A DNA stretch of 64,000 bases from Phaeodactylibacter xiamenensis (GCF_000759025.1 NZ_JPOS01000077.1:1-64000); one strand, 5' to 3'; counted from the first letter of the stretch, positions 42,590-52,003 are shown. Made by a program: numbers and translations. Notes: generated from the sequence alone by a model not told the origin.

Positions 42590-44032
42590 TTATGCTATCG
42601 GGGCGGCAACGGTACTTTCGACAAAGTACATTTCGACCTCACCGATCCCTTTAGCCGGTACTTTTCCACGTGGCGTGCAGGAAAACGTATCGCCAATCCG
42701 GTCGTAGGTCGCCTGAGAGATATTGACCCTTCCGGCTTTGCCTTTGGATTCCAGGCGGGCGGCCAGGTTGACGGTATCCCCCCATATATCGTAGGCGAAT
42801 TTTCGGGCACCTACCACGCCTGCCACTACCGGGCCGGTATGCAGTCCGATGCGTGCACCGGAAAAAGGCAGGTCTTTTTGTTGCTCCAGCCAATCCTGCA
42901 TGGCCAGGGCTGCCTTTACTGCACGATGGGCGTCATCCGGATTCGATTCCGGTACGCCGGCGGCGGCCATGTAAGCATCACCGATGGTTTTGATTTTTTC
43001 GATACCGTGCGCCTCCGCTATTTCATCGAAGGCTTTGAAGCAGCGGTCGAGAGCTTCCACCAATTCGGCAGGGGTAAGGTCCTTGGAAATCCGGCTAAAG
43101 TCTTTAAAGTCGGAAAAGAGTACTGTGGCCTCGTCATAGTGCCGGGCCGTGGCCTGCCCATCGGTTTTGAGTTCCTGAGCGACGGATGCCGGGAGGATGT
43201 TCAGCAAAAGTTCCTCTGAGCGCTTGCGCTCGGTATCGATGATACGGTTTTTCCGGCGGGAGTTCAGGTACAGCCAGGTCAGAATAAGGGCGATGAGGAT
43301 AATAGCGCCGGCTACAATGCGGCTGCGGTTGCGCTGTGTACGCTGAAGCTGTAGCTGGGCTTCCTGAGCCTGCAGCTGTTGTTCCTGCCGGATGACCATA
43401 ATGGAATCTTCCAGGCGGGCCAGGGAGATAGAGTCGATGGTCTGTTGCTGCCGGGCGAGCAGCAGCTCCTGCCGGGCTTGTTCATCGGTAAGGGTCTGCA
43501 CTTCTTTTTCAAAAGCTTCCCGTTCCTTTTTGAGGGAGAGTATGGAATCGCCCACGGCGCGCATGACATCGAGCCTGCGCTGCTTAAGTTGCTCCAGGGT
43601 GGGGCGCTGTTCTGCCACCCCGCCGGGCTGAATGGGCATCTGTGGCTTATTGTTCAGCCGGCGGACCAACTGCCGATATTGGAATTGCAAGGTGTCATTC
43701 GGTGATTTTTCCAGAAGCTGCTCCGCTGCCTTCATGGCCCTTTTGACCTTCATTTTGTTCCGCCAGTTGAGAGAGCTGGCCGTCTGTTTGCCAAAAAATG
43801 CCTCAGCCTGAAGCAGCCGGGCTTCGGTCTGAATAGTCAGATCATTTGCTTGACGGCCACTGTGAAAGGCCTGCTCCGCAACCTGCGCCGCATCCTCGTA
43901 GCGTTCGCGCCCGAGTAATTCCCGTGATAAATCCAGTTGAGCGTTCCCCTGGCCGTTGACAGCCGATGAAAAAAGCGCCAATAGTCCTGCAGTTAGGAGT
44001 ATCATTCTCATAATAAGGTACTTTTTTGCCAA
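42590..44032 (-). CDS. Membrane-anchored class III adenylate cyclase
   Basis: 480 residues. Signal peptide/TM about 8-26, a TPR-like helical region (28-120), a long coiled coil (about 140-235) rich in Gln/Glu, one TM at about 237-255, then the cyclase domain (about 270-470). The two metal aspartates are in VLFSDFKDFS and KTIGDAYMAAAG. The Lys of IEKIKT and the Asp of YDIWGDTVNLAARLE are the adenine-specifying pair, so the product should be cAMP. The periplasmic part may sense a signal. A TATATTTG box lies 20 bp before the start. Confidence 0.88.
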   Translation of the reverse strand: MAKKYLIMRMILLTAGLLALFSSAVNGQGNAQLDLSRELLGRERYEDAAQVAEQAFHSGRQANDLTIQTEARLLQAEAFFGKQTASSLNWRNKMKVKRAMKAAEQLLEKSPNDTLQFQYRQLVRRLNNKPQMPIQPGGVAEQRPTLEQLKQRRLDVMRAVGDSILSLKKEREAFEKEVQTLTDEQARQELLLARQQQTIDSISLARLEDSIMVIRQEQQLQAQEAQLQLQRTQRNRSRIVAGAIILIALILTWLYLNSRRKNRIIDTERKRSEELLLNILPASVAQELKTDGQATARHYDEATVLFSDFKDFSRISKDLTPAELVEALDRCFKAFDEIAEAHGIEKIKTIGDAYMAAAGVPESNPDDAHRAVKAALAMQDWLEQQKDLPFSGARIGLHTGPVVAGVVGARKFAYDIWGDTVNLAARLESKGKAGRVNISQATYDRIGDTFSCTPRGKVPAKGIGEVEMYFVESTVAAPIA

Positions 44033-44051
44033 GGGTGGAATCGGCAGAAAT

Positions 44052-44059
44052 CAAATATA
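44052..44059 (-). promoter_or_regulatory. -7 promoter box (TATATTTG) of the adenylate cyclase
   Basis: Exact TAnnTTTG on the minus strand, 20 bp before the ATG at 44032. The -33 region is not recognisable. Confidence 0.5.
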
Positions 44060-44142
44060 AGGTTTCTGTCCGACTTACGCATATTCTGATGCACAATGTC
44101 TTGCCCCATGAATATGGGGTTTAGATTTCGTGGCAGGGGGGC

Positions 44143-44150
44143 TATATTTG
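44143..44150 (+). promoter_or_regulatory. -7 promoter box (TATATTTG) of the candidate small RNA
   Basis: Exact TAnnTTTG on the plus strand. A TTTA at 44119-44122 stands 20 bp upstream, one base off the TTTG consensus. No ORF follows before two terminator-like hairpins. Confidence 0.45.
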
Positions 44151-44156
44151 TAATCG

Positions 44157-44369
44157 TTAGAATTAGTCAGAATTTGCAAACTATCACCTGGTTATAAATC
44201 TTCCTTCCTTTATAAACAAGAAGCGTGTTTAAATGGGGGCTTCCCTTGATCCTCTCTGGGAAGCCCTTTATTTTGGAAGGGAAACTAATCCTCAGTGCCC
44301 GTTTTCTTGGGCATTGGACCCAAAAAAGTTTCGAAGGGCTTTCAGCGCAGGTTGGAAGCCCTTTTTTTT
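44157..44369 (+). ncRNA. Candidate small RNA or attenuator upstream of recQ
   Basis: About 210 nt between a plausible promoter and a terminator, with no convincing ORF. Hairpin 1: GGGCTTCCC (44237-44245) with GGGAAGCCC (44258-44266), followed by TTTATTTT. Hairpin 2: TGCCC (44296-44300) with GGGCA (44309-44313), competing with TTGGG (44307-44311) pairing CCCAA (44319-44323). Hairpin 3: AAGGGCTT (44334-44341) with AAGCCCTT (44356-44363) and a T run. The GGGCTTCC of hairpin 1 could also pair with GGAAGCCC of hairpin 3, closing a long rod. It matches no RNA family I can name. Start and end are estimates. Confidence 0.45.
44334..44369 (+). terminator. Terminator at the end of the candidate small RNA
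   Basis: 8-bp stem AAGGGCTT/AAGCCCTT with a 14-nt loop and eight T. Confidence 0.75.
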
Positions 44370-44413
44370 GGGATATTACGGGCGTAAAGACGGAGGGATT
44401 TGATGATTTTTGT

Positions 44414-44421
44414 TAAATTTG
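44414..44421 (+). promoter_or_regulatory. -7 promoter box (TAAATTTG) of recQ
   Basis: Exact TAnnTTTG, 28 bp before the recQ ATG and downstream of the terminator, so recQ can be transcribed independently of the RNA before it. Confidence 0.45.
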
Positions 44422-44449
44422 AATCTGGCTCAAAACAAATTGTTAGTTC

Positions 44450-46576
44450 ATGAATATGCCCGCCGCTCAGGATGCGCTCAAAAAATATTTTGGTTACGAT
44501 ACGTTCCGCCCCATGCAGGCCGATATCATTGAGCAGGTGTATGCCGGCAAAGACAGCCTGGTGCTAATGCCCACGGGCGGGGGCAAGTCCATTTGCTATC
44601 AGGTGCCTGCGGTGACACTCCCAGGGACCGCCGTAGTGGTCTCCCCCCTCATCTCTCTAATGAAAGATCAGGTGGAAGCGCTGCGGGCTAATGGGGTGCA
44701 GGCGGCTTTTCTCAACAGTTCACTCGGCGAAGCGGATCAGCGGGCCGTGGAGGATCAGTTTTTTAACGGTGAACTACAGCTGCTTTACGTTTCTCCGGAA
44801 AAGCTGACTTCCCGGGATTTTCTGCCGCTGCTGAAACGGGCGAAAGTGAGCCTGTTTGCCATTGATGAGGCACACTGTATCTCTTCCTGGGGGCATGACT
44901 TCCGGCCGGAGTATACCCGCATGAAGTTCCTCAAACAGGAGTTTCGGGACACGCCCATACTTGCACTGACCGCAACCGCTGATAAACTGACCCGGAAAGA
45001 CATTCTTCGGCAGCTCAATTTGCCAGACCCGCAGGTGTTTATTTCATCTTTTGACCGCCCCAATCTCAGCCTCGAGGTCCGCCCCGGGCAGCGCCGCCGG
45101 GAGCAAATCCTGCGGTTTATCGGCAAACGCCCGAATGAGTCTGGCATCATCTACTGCCTTAGCCGAAAGGGTACCGAGCAACTGGCGGAAAAACTGCAGG
45201 ATGCCGGCATTACGGCTGATTATTACCACGCGGGCCTTTCTCCCGAGGAGCGGGATGCGGTGCAGGAGGCATTCATTAACGACAACACACCGGTCATTTG
45301 CGCTACGGTGGCCTTTGGTATGGGCATCGATAAGTCGAATGTGCGCTGGGTCATCCACTACAACCTGCCTAAGAATATCGAAAGTTACTATCAGGAGATC
45401 GGGCGGGCCGGGCGCGATGGCGCAAAGTCGGATACCGTGCTTTTCTACAGCTACAACGATGTCGCTCTGATGGAGGACATCCTCAGGCAAAACGACAGCG
45501 ATCAGGTGGATATCAAACTGGCGAAGCTGGACCGTATGCGGCAATTTGCGGAAGCGGTAGGCTGCCGGCGGCGTATCCTGCTCAGCTACTTTGGGGAGGA
45601 AACCACGGAGGACTGTGGGAACTGCGATATCTGCCGGAACCCGCCAAAGACCATAGATGGAACGGAGATTGCCCAAAAGGCACTGTCTGCAATCTACCGG
45701 TTGCGGCAACAGGTGGGCATGACCCTGGCGATTGACGTGCTACGCGGCAGCGGGAAGAAGGAAATCTTTGAACGCGGCTACCAAAACATCAAAACTTACG
45801 GTGCCGGCCGTGATATCCCCTTTCTGGAATGGCAGCACTACATGTTGCAATTGCTGAATTATGGCTACATCGAGATTGCACACGATGAGCATGGCGTGCT
45901 GAAACTGACTCCGGCGAGCAAACGGGTGCTCTTCGAAGGAGAAAAAGTGCCATTGGTGCGTTTCGCTACGGTTAAAGAACGGCAGGAGGCCGAGAAAGCT
46001 CAGGCTAAAACCAAAGCCACCGAGCGGCAGGGGGTACGGGATGAGCTGTTTGAGCAACTCCGCCAACTCCGGCGTCAGCTGGCTCAGGAGCGGGGCGTGC
46101 CGCCTTACATCATTTTCAGTGATAAAACACTGGAGGAAATGGCTGCCGTGCGGCCTATGACGGATGATGAAATGAAGCGCATCAGCGGGGTGGGGGAGCG
46201 CAAACTGCACCTCTACGGCAACTACTTTATTGATGCCATCATTGAGCATGTGGGGCCGGCGGCGAGCCGTGGCAAGTCCTCTACCTATCAAATCACCCAC
46301 GATATGTACCAACGGGGGCTAAGCGTATCCGAAATTGCACAGAAACGGCAATTGACCGAAACGACGGTCTATTCCCATCTGGCCATCCTATTTGAGAAAG
46401 GGCAGGACATTAACCTGCACGAACTCGTGACGCCCTCAGAGGTCGATCAGGTGGTGAAATCTTTGCGGTACCTTCAGGAGCCTTATAAACTGAAGGATGT
46501 CTTTGAGTATTTGGACGAACAAATCCCTTATCATAAAATCCGGCTGGCGCTTGCCTACGCAAAGCGGGAGGCTTAG
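44450..46576 (+). CDS. recQ: ATP-dependent DNA helicase RecQ
   Basis: 708 residues. Helicase motif I MPTGGGKSICYQVP, motif II DEAHCISSWGHDFRPEY, motif VI GRAGRDG; a zinc-binding RQC region with CRRR...CGNCDIC (about 375-405); winged helix; HRDC domain about 520-600 (LRRQLAQERGVPPYIIFSD); then an extra C-terminal helix-turn-helix (about 620-665, STYQITHDMYQRGLSVSEIAQ) as in the long RecQ of Bacteroidota. It unwinds DNA in recombination and repair. The 3' end overlaps the convergent glycerophosphodiesterase gene by 4 bp. Confidence 0.94.
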   Translation: MNMPAAQDALKKYFGYDTFRPMQADIIEQVYAGKDSLVLMPTGGGKSICYQVPAVTLPGTAVVVSPLISLMKDQVEALRANGVQAAFLNSSLGEADQRAVEDQFFNGELQLLYVSPEKLTSRDFLPLLKRAKVSLFAIDEAHCISSWGHDFRPEYTRMKFLKQEFRDTPILALTATADKLTRKDILRQLNLPDPQVFISSFDRPNLSLEVRPGQRRREQILRFIGKRPNESGIIYCLSRKGTEQLAEKLQDAGITADYYHAGLSPEERDAVQEAFINDNTPVICATVAFGMGIDKSNVRWVIHYNLPKNIESYYQEIGRAGRDGAKSDTVLFYSYNDVALMEDILRQNDSDQVDIKLAKLDRMRQFAEAVGCRRRILLSYFGEETTEDCGNCDICRNPPKTIDGTEIAQKALSAIYRLRQQVGMTLAIDVLRGSGKKEIFERGYQNIKTYGAGRDIPFLEWQHYMLQLLNYGYIEIAHDEHGVLKLTPASKRVLFEGEKVPLVRFATVKERQEAEKAQAKTKATERQGVRDELFEQLRQLRRQLAQERGVPPYIIFSDKTLEEMAAVRPMTDDEMKRISGVGERKLHLYGNYFIDAIIEHVGPAASRGKSSTYQITHDMYQRGLSVSEIAQKRQLTETTVYSHLAILFEKGQDINLHELVTPSEVDQVVKSLRYLQEPYKLKDVFEYLDEQIPYHKIRLALAYAKREA

Positions 46577-47490
46577 TCTCTAATAATTGCTGAAATCTTG
46601 TTTGGATAATCAGTGATAATCCCGTCCACGCCCAGGCCAATCAGCGCTTTCATGGCGGTGGTGTCGTTGACGGTCCACGGGATGATGGTCATGCCGAGAT
46701 CGTGTACGGTATCCACCACGTTGCCGGTCACCATTTTGTAATAGGGGCTGTAGATGTCCGGGGTGTAGCCCAGGGCATCGAGGTTGACCTGAACACCGTT
46801 GGGGTTTTCAACCAGCAGGGCTGTGGTGACGGCAGGGTCAAGCCGGTGCAGTTCCTGTAGGGGGCGGACATCGAAAGACTGTACACAGGTTTGGTTTTTA
46901 ATGCCCAGGTCTTCTATCTCCTGCAAAACGAGGCGGGCAAAGGTCAGCGGGCGGGGCGCTTTGACGTTATCGTAAGCCAGGTCGTGCTTGATTTCGATGT
47001 TGTAGCGGGGCTTGGGGCGGTTGTGCTCAGCACAGTAAGCATTGACGGCTTGTACCACCTCGCTAAGCAAGGGCTTGTGCACCGGCATGGGCGTTTGCTC
47101 CGGAAAGCGTTCGTTCCCGCGGGTGCCGCAATCGTAAGTCTTGATCTGAGCGTAGGGCATTTGAAAGAGCAGCAGCTCCTCTTCCTCCGCTTCCGTTACG
47201 GGCCGCCCGTCCGGATGGCTGCAGATGTGGTGAGACATCCAAGGCTCGTGGCTGACCACCAGCAGGCTGTCCTGACTTACCGCAAGGTCGAGCTCCAGCG
47301 TTTTCACCTGAGGAAATTCCAGTGCTTTGAGGAAGGCGGGCACCGTATTTTCCGGCAACAGCCCGCGGGCGCCCCGGTGGCCCTGCCAGTCGAAATCAGC
47401 AGCTTGTTCGGCATTCATGTCTTGTTGAGTTGAAGGCGCTGAGCAGGCTGAAAGCCCGAGCAGCAGCAGGAGGAAATAAAATTGGCGCAT
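46573..47490 (-). CDS. Glycerophosphodiester phosphodiesterase lipoprotein
   Basis: 305 residues. Lipobox LGLSAC (Cys16), so anchored in the envelope. GDPD signatures: WQGHRGARGLLPENT with the catalytic His-Arg, LELDLAVSQD, VVSHEP with the second His, then IEIKHD and DGIITDYPN at the end. It hydrolyses glycerophosphodiesters to glycerol-3-phosphate and an alcohol, supplying phosphate and carbon from lipids. It diverges from the M1 aminopeptidase gene; a TACCTTTA (one mismatch to -7) lies at 47507-47514. Confidence 0.9.
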   Translation of the reverse strand: MRQFYFLLLLLGLSACSAPSTQQDMNAEQAADFDWQGHRGARGLLPENTVPAFLKALEFPQVKTLELDLAVSQDSLLVVSHEPWMSHHICSHPDGRPVTEAEEEELLLFQMPYAQIKTYDCGTRGNERFPEQTPMPVHKPLLSEVVQAVNAYCAEHNRPKPRYNIEIKHDLAYDNVKAPRPLTFARLVLQEIEDLGIKNQTCVQSFDVRPLQELHRLDPAVTTALLVENPNGVQVNLDALGYTPDIYSPYYKMVTGNVVDTVHDLGMTIIPWTVNDTTAMKALIGLGVDGIITDYPNKISAIIRD

Positions 47491-47565
47491 AATTTTGGCT
47501 TTGGGGTAAAGGTACGGAATTGGGAAATTGTCTTTTCCCGGAAAAACGTATTTTCACCATCAAAA

Positions 47566-49176
47566 ATGCGAATCTTCCTTTTGCTGCTTGTGCTTTTGTG
47601 CCCCTTACTGCTATTGGCACAGGCTTCCATTCCCCGCCTTTCCCAAATAGATGTACAGCATTACACCTTTCAGCTGGAGCTGAGTGATGCGCACGACACC
47701 ATTCAGGGCAGTGCCTTGATTGATATCCGGTTTTTGCAGGCATTGGATACCCTGGTGCTGGACCTGGTAGCAGCAGAAGCCGGGCAGGGGGGCATGCAGG
47801 TCCTGGAAGTGAAGGAAGGGGGCGAGCCTTTGAACTACCGGCATGAAGGGGCTCAGTTGCACATTGCGCTAGGCAGCCCAACAGCGGCAGGTTCTGCCCG
47901 GCAATTTGCTATTCAGTACAAAGGCGTTCCGGCTGACGGGCTTATCATCGCCCAAAATAAGTACGGCGACCGGACCTTTTTTGGCGACAACTGGCCGAAT
48001 CGCGCCCATCATTACCTGCCTTGTGTGGACCACCCTTCGGATAAGGCGACGGTGGCTTTTATGATTATCGCGCCGGACCATTATCAGGTGGTGGGTTCTG
48101 GTTTGCAGTTGGAAGAGCTTAATCTTGACCATGAAACCAAGCTTACTTTCTGGCGGATGGACACGCCCATTCCTACTAAAGTGGCGGTCTTTGGAGCGGC
48201 GCAGTTTGCGGTGAGCCGGGCCGGTGAAGTGGCCGGTATACCCGTTAGCAGCTGGGTCTATCCCGAAAACCGGACGGAAGGCTATCAGGATTACGCACAG
48301 GCGACGGAGGTTTTGCAGTTTTTTATCGACTCCATCGGGCCTTATTCTTACCCAAAACTGGCCAATGTACAGTCCAAAACCCGCTACGGAGGGATGGAAA
48401 ATGCCAGTAATATATTCTACTTTGAAAATTCCGTGACCGGTGGGCAGGATCATGAAGACCTCATCGCCCACGAAGTGGCTCATCAGTGGTTTGGCAACAG
48501 CGTGACGGAAGGCAACTGGCACCACATCTGGCTGAGCGAAGGCTTTGCGACCTACGGCGCTAACCTTTATATTGAGCACAAGTACGGCCGGGATGCCATG
48601 GCTAAGCGGCTGCTTACCGAGCGTCAGCAAGTCCTGCAGTTTGCCCGCCAGTCCAATCGCCCCATCATTGATACCCTCATCACCAACTGGAACCGGCTGC
48701 TGAATGCCAATGCTTATCAGAAAGGCAACTGGGTGCTGCACATGCTGCGGCATAAGGTGGGCGAACGAGCATTCTGGTCGGGCCTGCGCGCCTACTACAA
48801 AGCCTACCAAAATGGCAATGCTTTGACCCGGGATTTCCAGGAAGTGATGGAAATCGCCAGCGGGCAGGATTTGAGCGGTTTCTTTTACCAGTGGCTTTAT
48901 CAGCCCGGCGTGCCGGAAATTGGGGTGAGCTGGTCGTGGAGCAAAAAGGAAGGTTTGCAACTGGATATCGGTCAATTGCGCAGCGATGCGACCTATACTT
49001 TCCCCCTTGATATTGCGGCGGAAGCCCCCGATGGTACCCGTGAAACCTGGACGGTAAATATTGATCAGGAACAGCAAACGGTGACCCTGCCCTGTGACTT
49101 TGAGCCCCAACGGCTATGGCTGGACCCGGATACCTGGCTGCTTTTTAGCGCTGAACTGAAGCAGATGAAAAATTAA
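47566..49176 (+). CDS. M1-family aminopeptidase
   Basis: 536 residues from ATG 47566, which begins a clean signal peptide (MRIFLLLLVLLCPLLLLAQ); an in-frame start 84 bp upstream is rejected. N-terminal beta domain about 25-210, then the gluzincin core: GGMENASNIFYFE, zinc site His302-Glu303-x2-His306 in HEVAHQWFG, third ligand Glu325 in LSEGFATY. It lacks the long C-terminal helical domain of PepN, as do other short Bacteroidota members. It probably trims peptides in the periplasm. The start lies 32 bp before purU's start codon region at its 3' side, so co-transcription is likely. Confidence 0.9.
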   Translation: MRIFLLLLVLLCPLLLLAQASIPRLSQIDVQHYTFQLELSDAHDTIQGSALIDIRFLQALDTLVLDLVAAEAGQGGMQVLEVKEGGEPLNYRHEGAQLHIALGSPTAAGSARQFAIQYKGVPADGLIIAQNKYGDRTFFGDNWPNRAHHYLPCVDHPSDKATVAFMIIAPDHYQVVGSGLQLEELNLDHETKLTFWRMDTPIPTKVAVFGAAQFAVSRAGEVAGIPVSSWVYPENRTEGYQDYAQATEVLQFFIDSIGPYSYPKLANVQSKTRYGGMENASNIFYFENSVTGGQDHEDLIAHEVAHQWFGNSVTEGNWHHIWLSEGFATYGANLYIEHKYGRDAMAKRLLTERQQVLQFARQSNRPIIDTLITNWNRLLNANAYQKGNWVLHMLRHKVGERAFWSGLRAYYKAYQNGNALTRDFQEVMEIASGQDLSGFFYQWLYQPGVPEIGVSWSWSKKEGLQLDIGQLRSDATYTFPLDIAAEAPDGTRETWTVNIDQEQQTVTLPCDFEPQRLWLDPDTWLLFSAELKQMKN

Positions 49177-49207
49177 TTTGCATTTTTGTGCCTCCAAAAC
49201 GGGAACC

Positions 49208-50065
49208 ATGAAGAAAACGGCCATTTTACTGATTCACTGCCCGGACCAAACCGGTCTTGTCGCGGCAGTCACCGACTTTCTGCACCGCAACAACGGGAAC
49301 GTCATCTCTCTGGACCAGCACGTTGACCGGCAGGCGGGGCGCTTCTTTATGCGGGTAGAGTGGGAGCTGGAGGGTTTTAATATCCCTGCCGAAAAAATCG
49401 ATGAGTATTTTGGTACGCTGATAGGGCAAAAATACCAGATGGAATGGCAGGTGCACCTGAGCGCGCGCAAACCGCGAATGGCGATTTTTGTTTCCAAAAT
49501 GTCGCACTGTCTGTATGACATCCTGCAGCGCTGCATGAGCGGGGAGTGGGAAGTGGAAATCCCGGTTATCGTCAGCAACCATGAGAACCTGCGCTACATT
49601 GCAGAGCGTTTTGAAATTCCCTTTGAGATTTTTCCCATCACTAAAGCCAACAAGGCAGAGCAGGAGCAGCGGGAGATTGAGCTGATGCATAAGCTGGATA
49701 TAGACTTTATTGTCCTGGCCCGCTACATGCAAATTTTGTCCGACGACTTTGTGGCTGCTTTCCCGAATCAGGTTATTAATATCCACCATTCCTTCCTTCC
49801 TGCTTTCAAGGGTGCGAAGCCTTATCACTCTGCCTTCAACCGGGGCGTAAAGGTGATTGGGGCAACGAGCCATTACGTCACCGCTGATCTGGATGAAGGG
49901 CCTATTATAGAGCAGGATGTCCGCCGAATTTCTCATAAGGATACCATTCAGGACCTCATCCGTATTGGTAAGGACCTGGAAAAAGTCGTCCTGGCCCGGG
50001 CCATCTGGCTGGAGATTCAGCATAAGATTTTGCCTTACCAAAATAAGACGATTGTGTTTGATTAA
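49208..50065 (+). CDS. purU: Formyltetrahydrofolate deformylase
   Basis: 285 residues from ATG 49208 (MKKTAILLIHCPDQTGLV); a longer frame starting 30 bp earlier has no support. N-terminal ACT domain about 4-80, then a formyl-transferase fold with IVLARYMQIL, INIHHSFLPAFKGAKPYHSAFNRGVKVIGATSHYV split around the catalytic His, and DLDEGPIIEQD with the catalytic Asp. It releases formate from 10-formyl-THF, balancing one-carbon units for purines and glycine/methionine metabolism. It follows the aminopeptidase by 31 bp. Confidence 0.93.
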   Translation: MKKTAILLIHCPDQTGLVAAVTDFLHRNNGNVISLDQHVDRQAGRFFMRVEWELEGFNIPAEKIDEYFGTLIGQKYQMEWQVHLSARKPRMAIFVSKMSHCLYDILQRCMSGEWEVEIPVIVSNHENLRYIAERFEIPFEIFPITKANKAEQEQREIELMHKLDIDFIVLARYMQILSDDFVAAFPNQVINIHHSFLPAFKGAKPYHSAFNRGVKVIGATSHYVTADLDEGPIIEQDVRRISHKDTIQDLIRIGKDLEKVVLARAIWLEIQHKILPYQNKTIVFD

Positions 50066-50097
50066 AGGGTTGATCTTACTGATGCCGCTAATCCTGG

Positions 50098-50310
50098 CAA
50101 AACGGTGCCGTCCCACAAGCATGCCCCGCTCTTATGCCCTTGCTCGAAATCCGTGGAAATCTGCGCAAATCCGTCCAATCCGTGTTACAACCCGCCACGT
50201 ACGATGATAGTACACTGATGACACTGATCTGCTCAACGAGACCCGCCCCCCTGGAGGGCCATCCCGGGAATTAGTCCAATCTGTGTAAGCAGTGCAAATC
50301 ATGTTTACCT
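50098..50310 (-). repeat. Single inverted copy of the long repeat (A/B mosaic)
   Basis: Read on the minus strand it contains GACTAATTCCCGGG, GGCCCTCCAGGGGGGCGGG, CGTTGAGCAGATCAGTGTCA, TAACACGGATTGGACGGATT, then GCAAGGGCATAAGAGCGGGG and CATGCTTGTGGGACGGCACC. These are the blocks of the family A array at 1-686 followed by blocks of the family B array at 9.7-10.9 kb, in one copy. From 50311 to 50426 nothing is recognised. Confidence 0.8.
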
Positions 50311-50426
50311 GCCCTCCAAACAAATCAGTGACGCCCAGATCCAATAATCCCATCACAATCAATCCCGCCCTTGTGAATGGAAGACAAATACCGTATTTTC
50401 ATCTTTTAATTAATTCAACCCCGAAT

Positions 50427-51992
50427 ATGATAACAGGAAAGTACTTTCTCGTTCTGGCACTGAGCTTATGCAGTATCTGCATTGGCGCTCAAAACCAGCC
50501 TCCTCAGCTCATTATACAATCTGTAGACCTCAACCAGGAAACACAGACTTTGACCATTACCTACGATTTGGCAGATGCTGAAGACACCGAGCTCGAAGTC
50601 TTCCTTCGCGCCGCTCCTTCTGGCAGCTCTAACTTCAGTATCCATGCGGAGAATGTGTCTGGTGCTATTGGTTTTCCGGTTGCTCCGGGTGAGGGCTTGC
50701 AGATGACCTGGAATTACGCAGGTGAAATCGGCAACAGCGATACGTATGACTTTAAAATCATTGCTGATGATGGCTACGACGTCCCTATTCAAGACCTGGT
50801 TGCGCAGGTAGACAGCCAATTTTTGCGAACCCGCATGGAGCATATCGCTGGCATCCGGCACTACATTACGAATCCAGATAATCTGAACCGCTGCCGCGAT
50901 ACCCTGGAGCAGGCTTTTCTGGATTATGGATTGGAGACCTTCCGGCAAAACTTCCCCAATCTGGGCACCACCGGCCAGAATATCATTGGCGACCATTGGG
51001 GCCAAACGCAGAGCAGCAACGTCATTATCATCGACGGGCACTATGATACCGTCAGCGATTCTCCGGGAGCTGACGACAATGGTACTGCTACGGTAGGTGT
51101 ACTCGAAGCTGCCCGTATTCTCTCGCCTTATCACTTCCGTAAAAGCCTGCGGTTTATTGGTTTTGACTTTGAGGAAACCGGACTGGATGGCAGTATGTAT
51201 TATGTGGAGCACCTGTCCGGGAACGAAGCCATCGAAGGCGTACTCAATATGGAAATGATCGGCTACTACAGCGATGTACCTGACAGCCAGGATTTTCCGC
51301 CTGGTTTTGAGCTGGTCTTTCCGGAAGCGGCAGCCGAAGTACAGTCTGATGCCAACCGGGGCAATTTTCTAATCAATGTGGGGCCAGTTTTTGGGAATGC
51401 CTTGTATAATGCCTTCAACACAGCAGCAGCAACTTATGTACCGGAGCTACGGGTGATTGGGCTGAGTGTTGTTAATCCACTGCTTGTGCCTGACCTGCTG
51501 CGCAGTGATCATGGTTCTTTCTGGGAAGCCAACATCCCTGCACTCATGCTTACCGATGGTGCAGATTTCCGCAACCCGCATTACCACGAGCCTTCAGACA
51601 CGATTGGCACCCTCGACTTCACCTTTATGGCAAATGCAGTGAAAGCCGTCATTGCTACCGCTGCTATGATGGCGGAACCCATGCATAGTGGTGAAGCCAT
51701 TGCCAGTAATGTTATAATTACGGATGCAGAGCACCTGCATGAACTCCCGTGCAGTTATTTCCTTTCGCCCAATCCGGCGCAGGAGGAATTCACCATCCGC
51801 TTCGGTGATTGCCAGCCCATGCAGCTTGAACTGCGTTTGTATAATGTGAAAGGGCAACCAGTATGGAGTGGGCAGCATGATCCCACTATGGGCAGCCTCC
51901 GTATACCTGTAGGCAATTTTCCCACAGGCGTTTACTGGCTGCAGCTCGGTGACGGGCACCACTTTAGTGCGCAGCGGGTGGTGGTCCGGTAA
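50427..51992 (+). CDS. M28-family zinc peptidase, secreted
   Basis: 521 residues from ATG 50427, which gives a signal peptide (ITGKYFLVLALSLCSICIGA); a frame 135 bp longer crosses the repeat copy. An N-terminal beta-sandwich (about 22-115) is followed by the peptidase: DGHYDT (zinc His, about residue 204), SPGADDNGTATVGVLEAARIL (bridging Asp), GFDFEETGLDGS (catalytic Glu pair), LNMEMIGYYS (zinc Asp/Glu region) and a late His in NPHYHEPSD. The last ~80 residues (YFLSPNPAQEEFTIRF...GVYWLQLGDGHHFSAQRVVV) are a T9SS sorting-like domain, so it is probably exported to the surface. It precedes the hairpin array. Confidence 0.9.
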   Translation: MITGKYFLVLALSLCSICIGAQNQPPQLIIQSVDLNQETQTLTITYDLADAEDTELEVFLRAAPSGSSNFSIHAENVSGAIGFPVAPGEGLQMTWNYAGEIGNSDTYDFKIIADDGYDVPIQDLVAQVDSQFLRTRMEHIAGIRHYITNPDNLNRCRDTLEQAFLDYGLETFRQNFPNLGTTGQNIIGDHWGQTQSSNVIIIDGHYDTVSDSPGADDNGTATVGVLEAARILSPYHFRKSLRFIGFDFEETGLDGSMYYVEHLSGNEAIEGVLNMEMIGYYSDVPDSQDFPPGFELVFPEAAAEVQSDANRGNFLINVGPVFGNALYNAFNTAAATYVPELRVIGLSVVNPLLVPDLLRSDHGSFWEANIPALMLTDGADFRNPHYHEPSDTIGTLDFTFMANAVKAVIATAAMMAEPMHSGEAIASNVIITDAEHLHELPCSYFLSPNPAQEEFTIRFGDCQPMQLELRLYNVKGQPVWSGQHDPTMGSLRIPVGNFPTGVYWLQLGDGHHFSAQRVVVR

Positions 51993-52003
51993 GGATAATT
52001 TAA

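Noticed and set aside
44157-44369. tmRNA, RNase P RNA or SRP RNA
   Set aside because: None of their conserved blocks can be found; only generic hairpins are visible.
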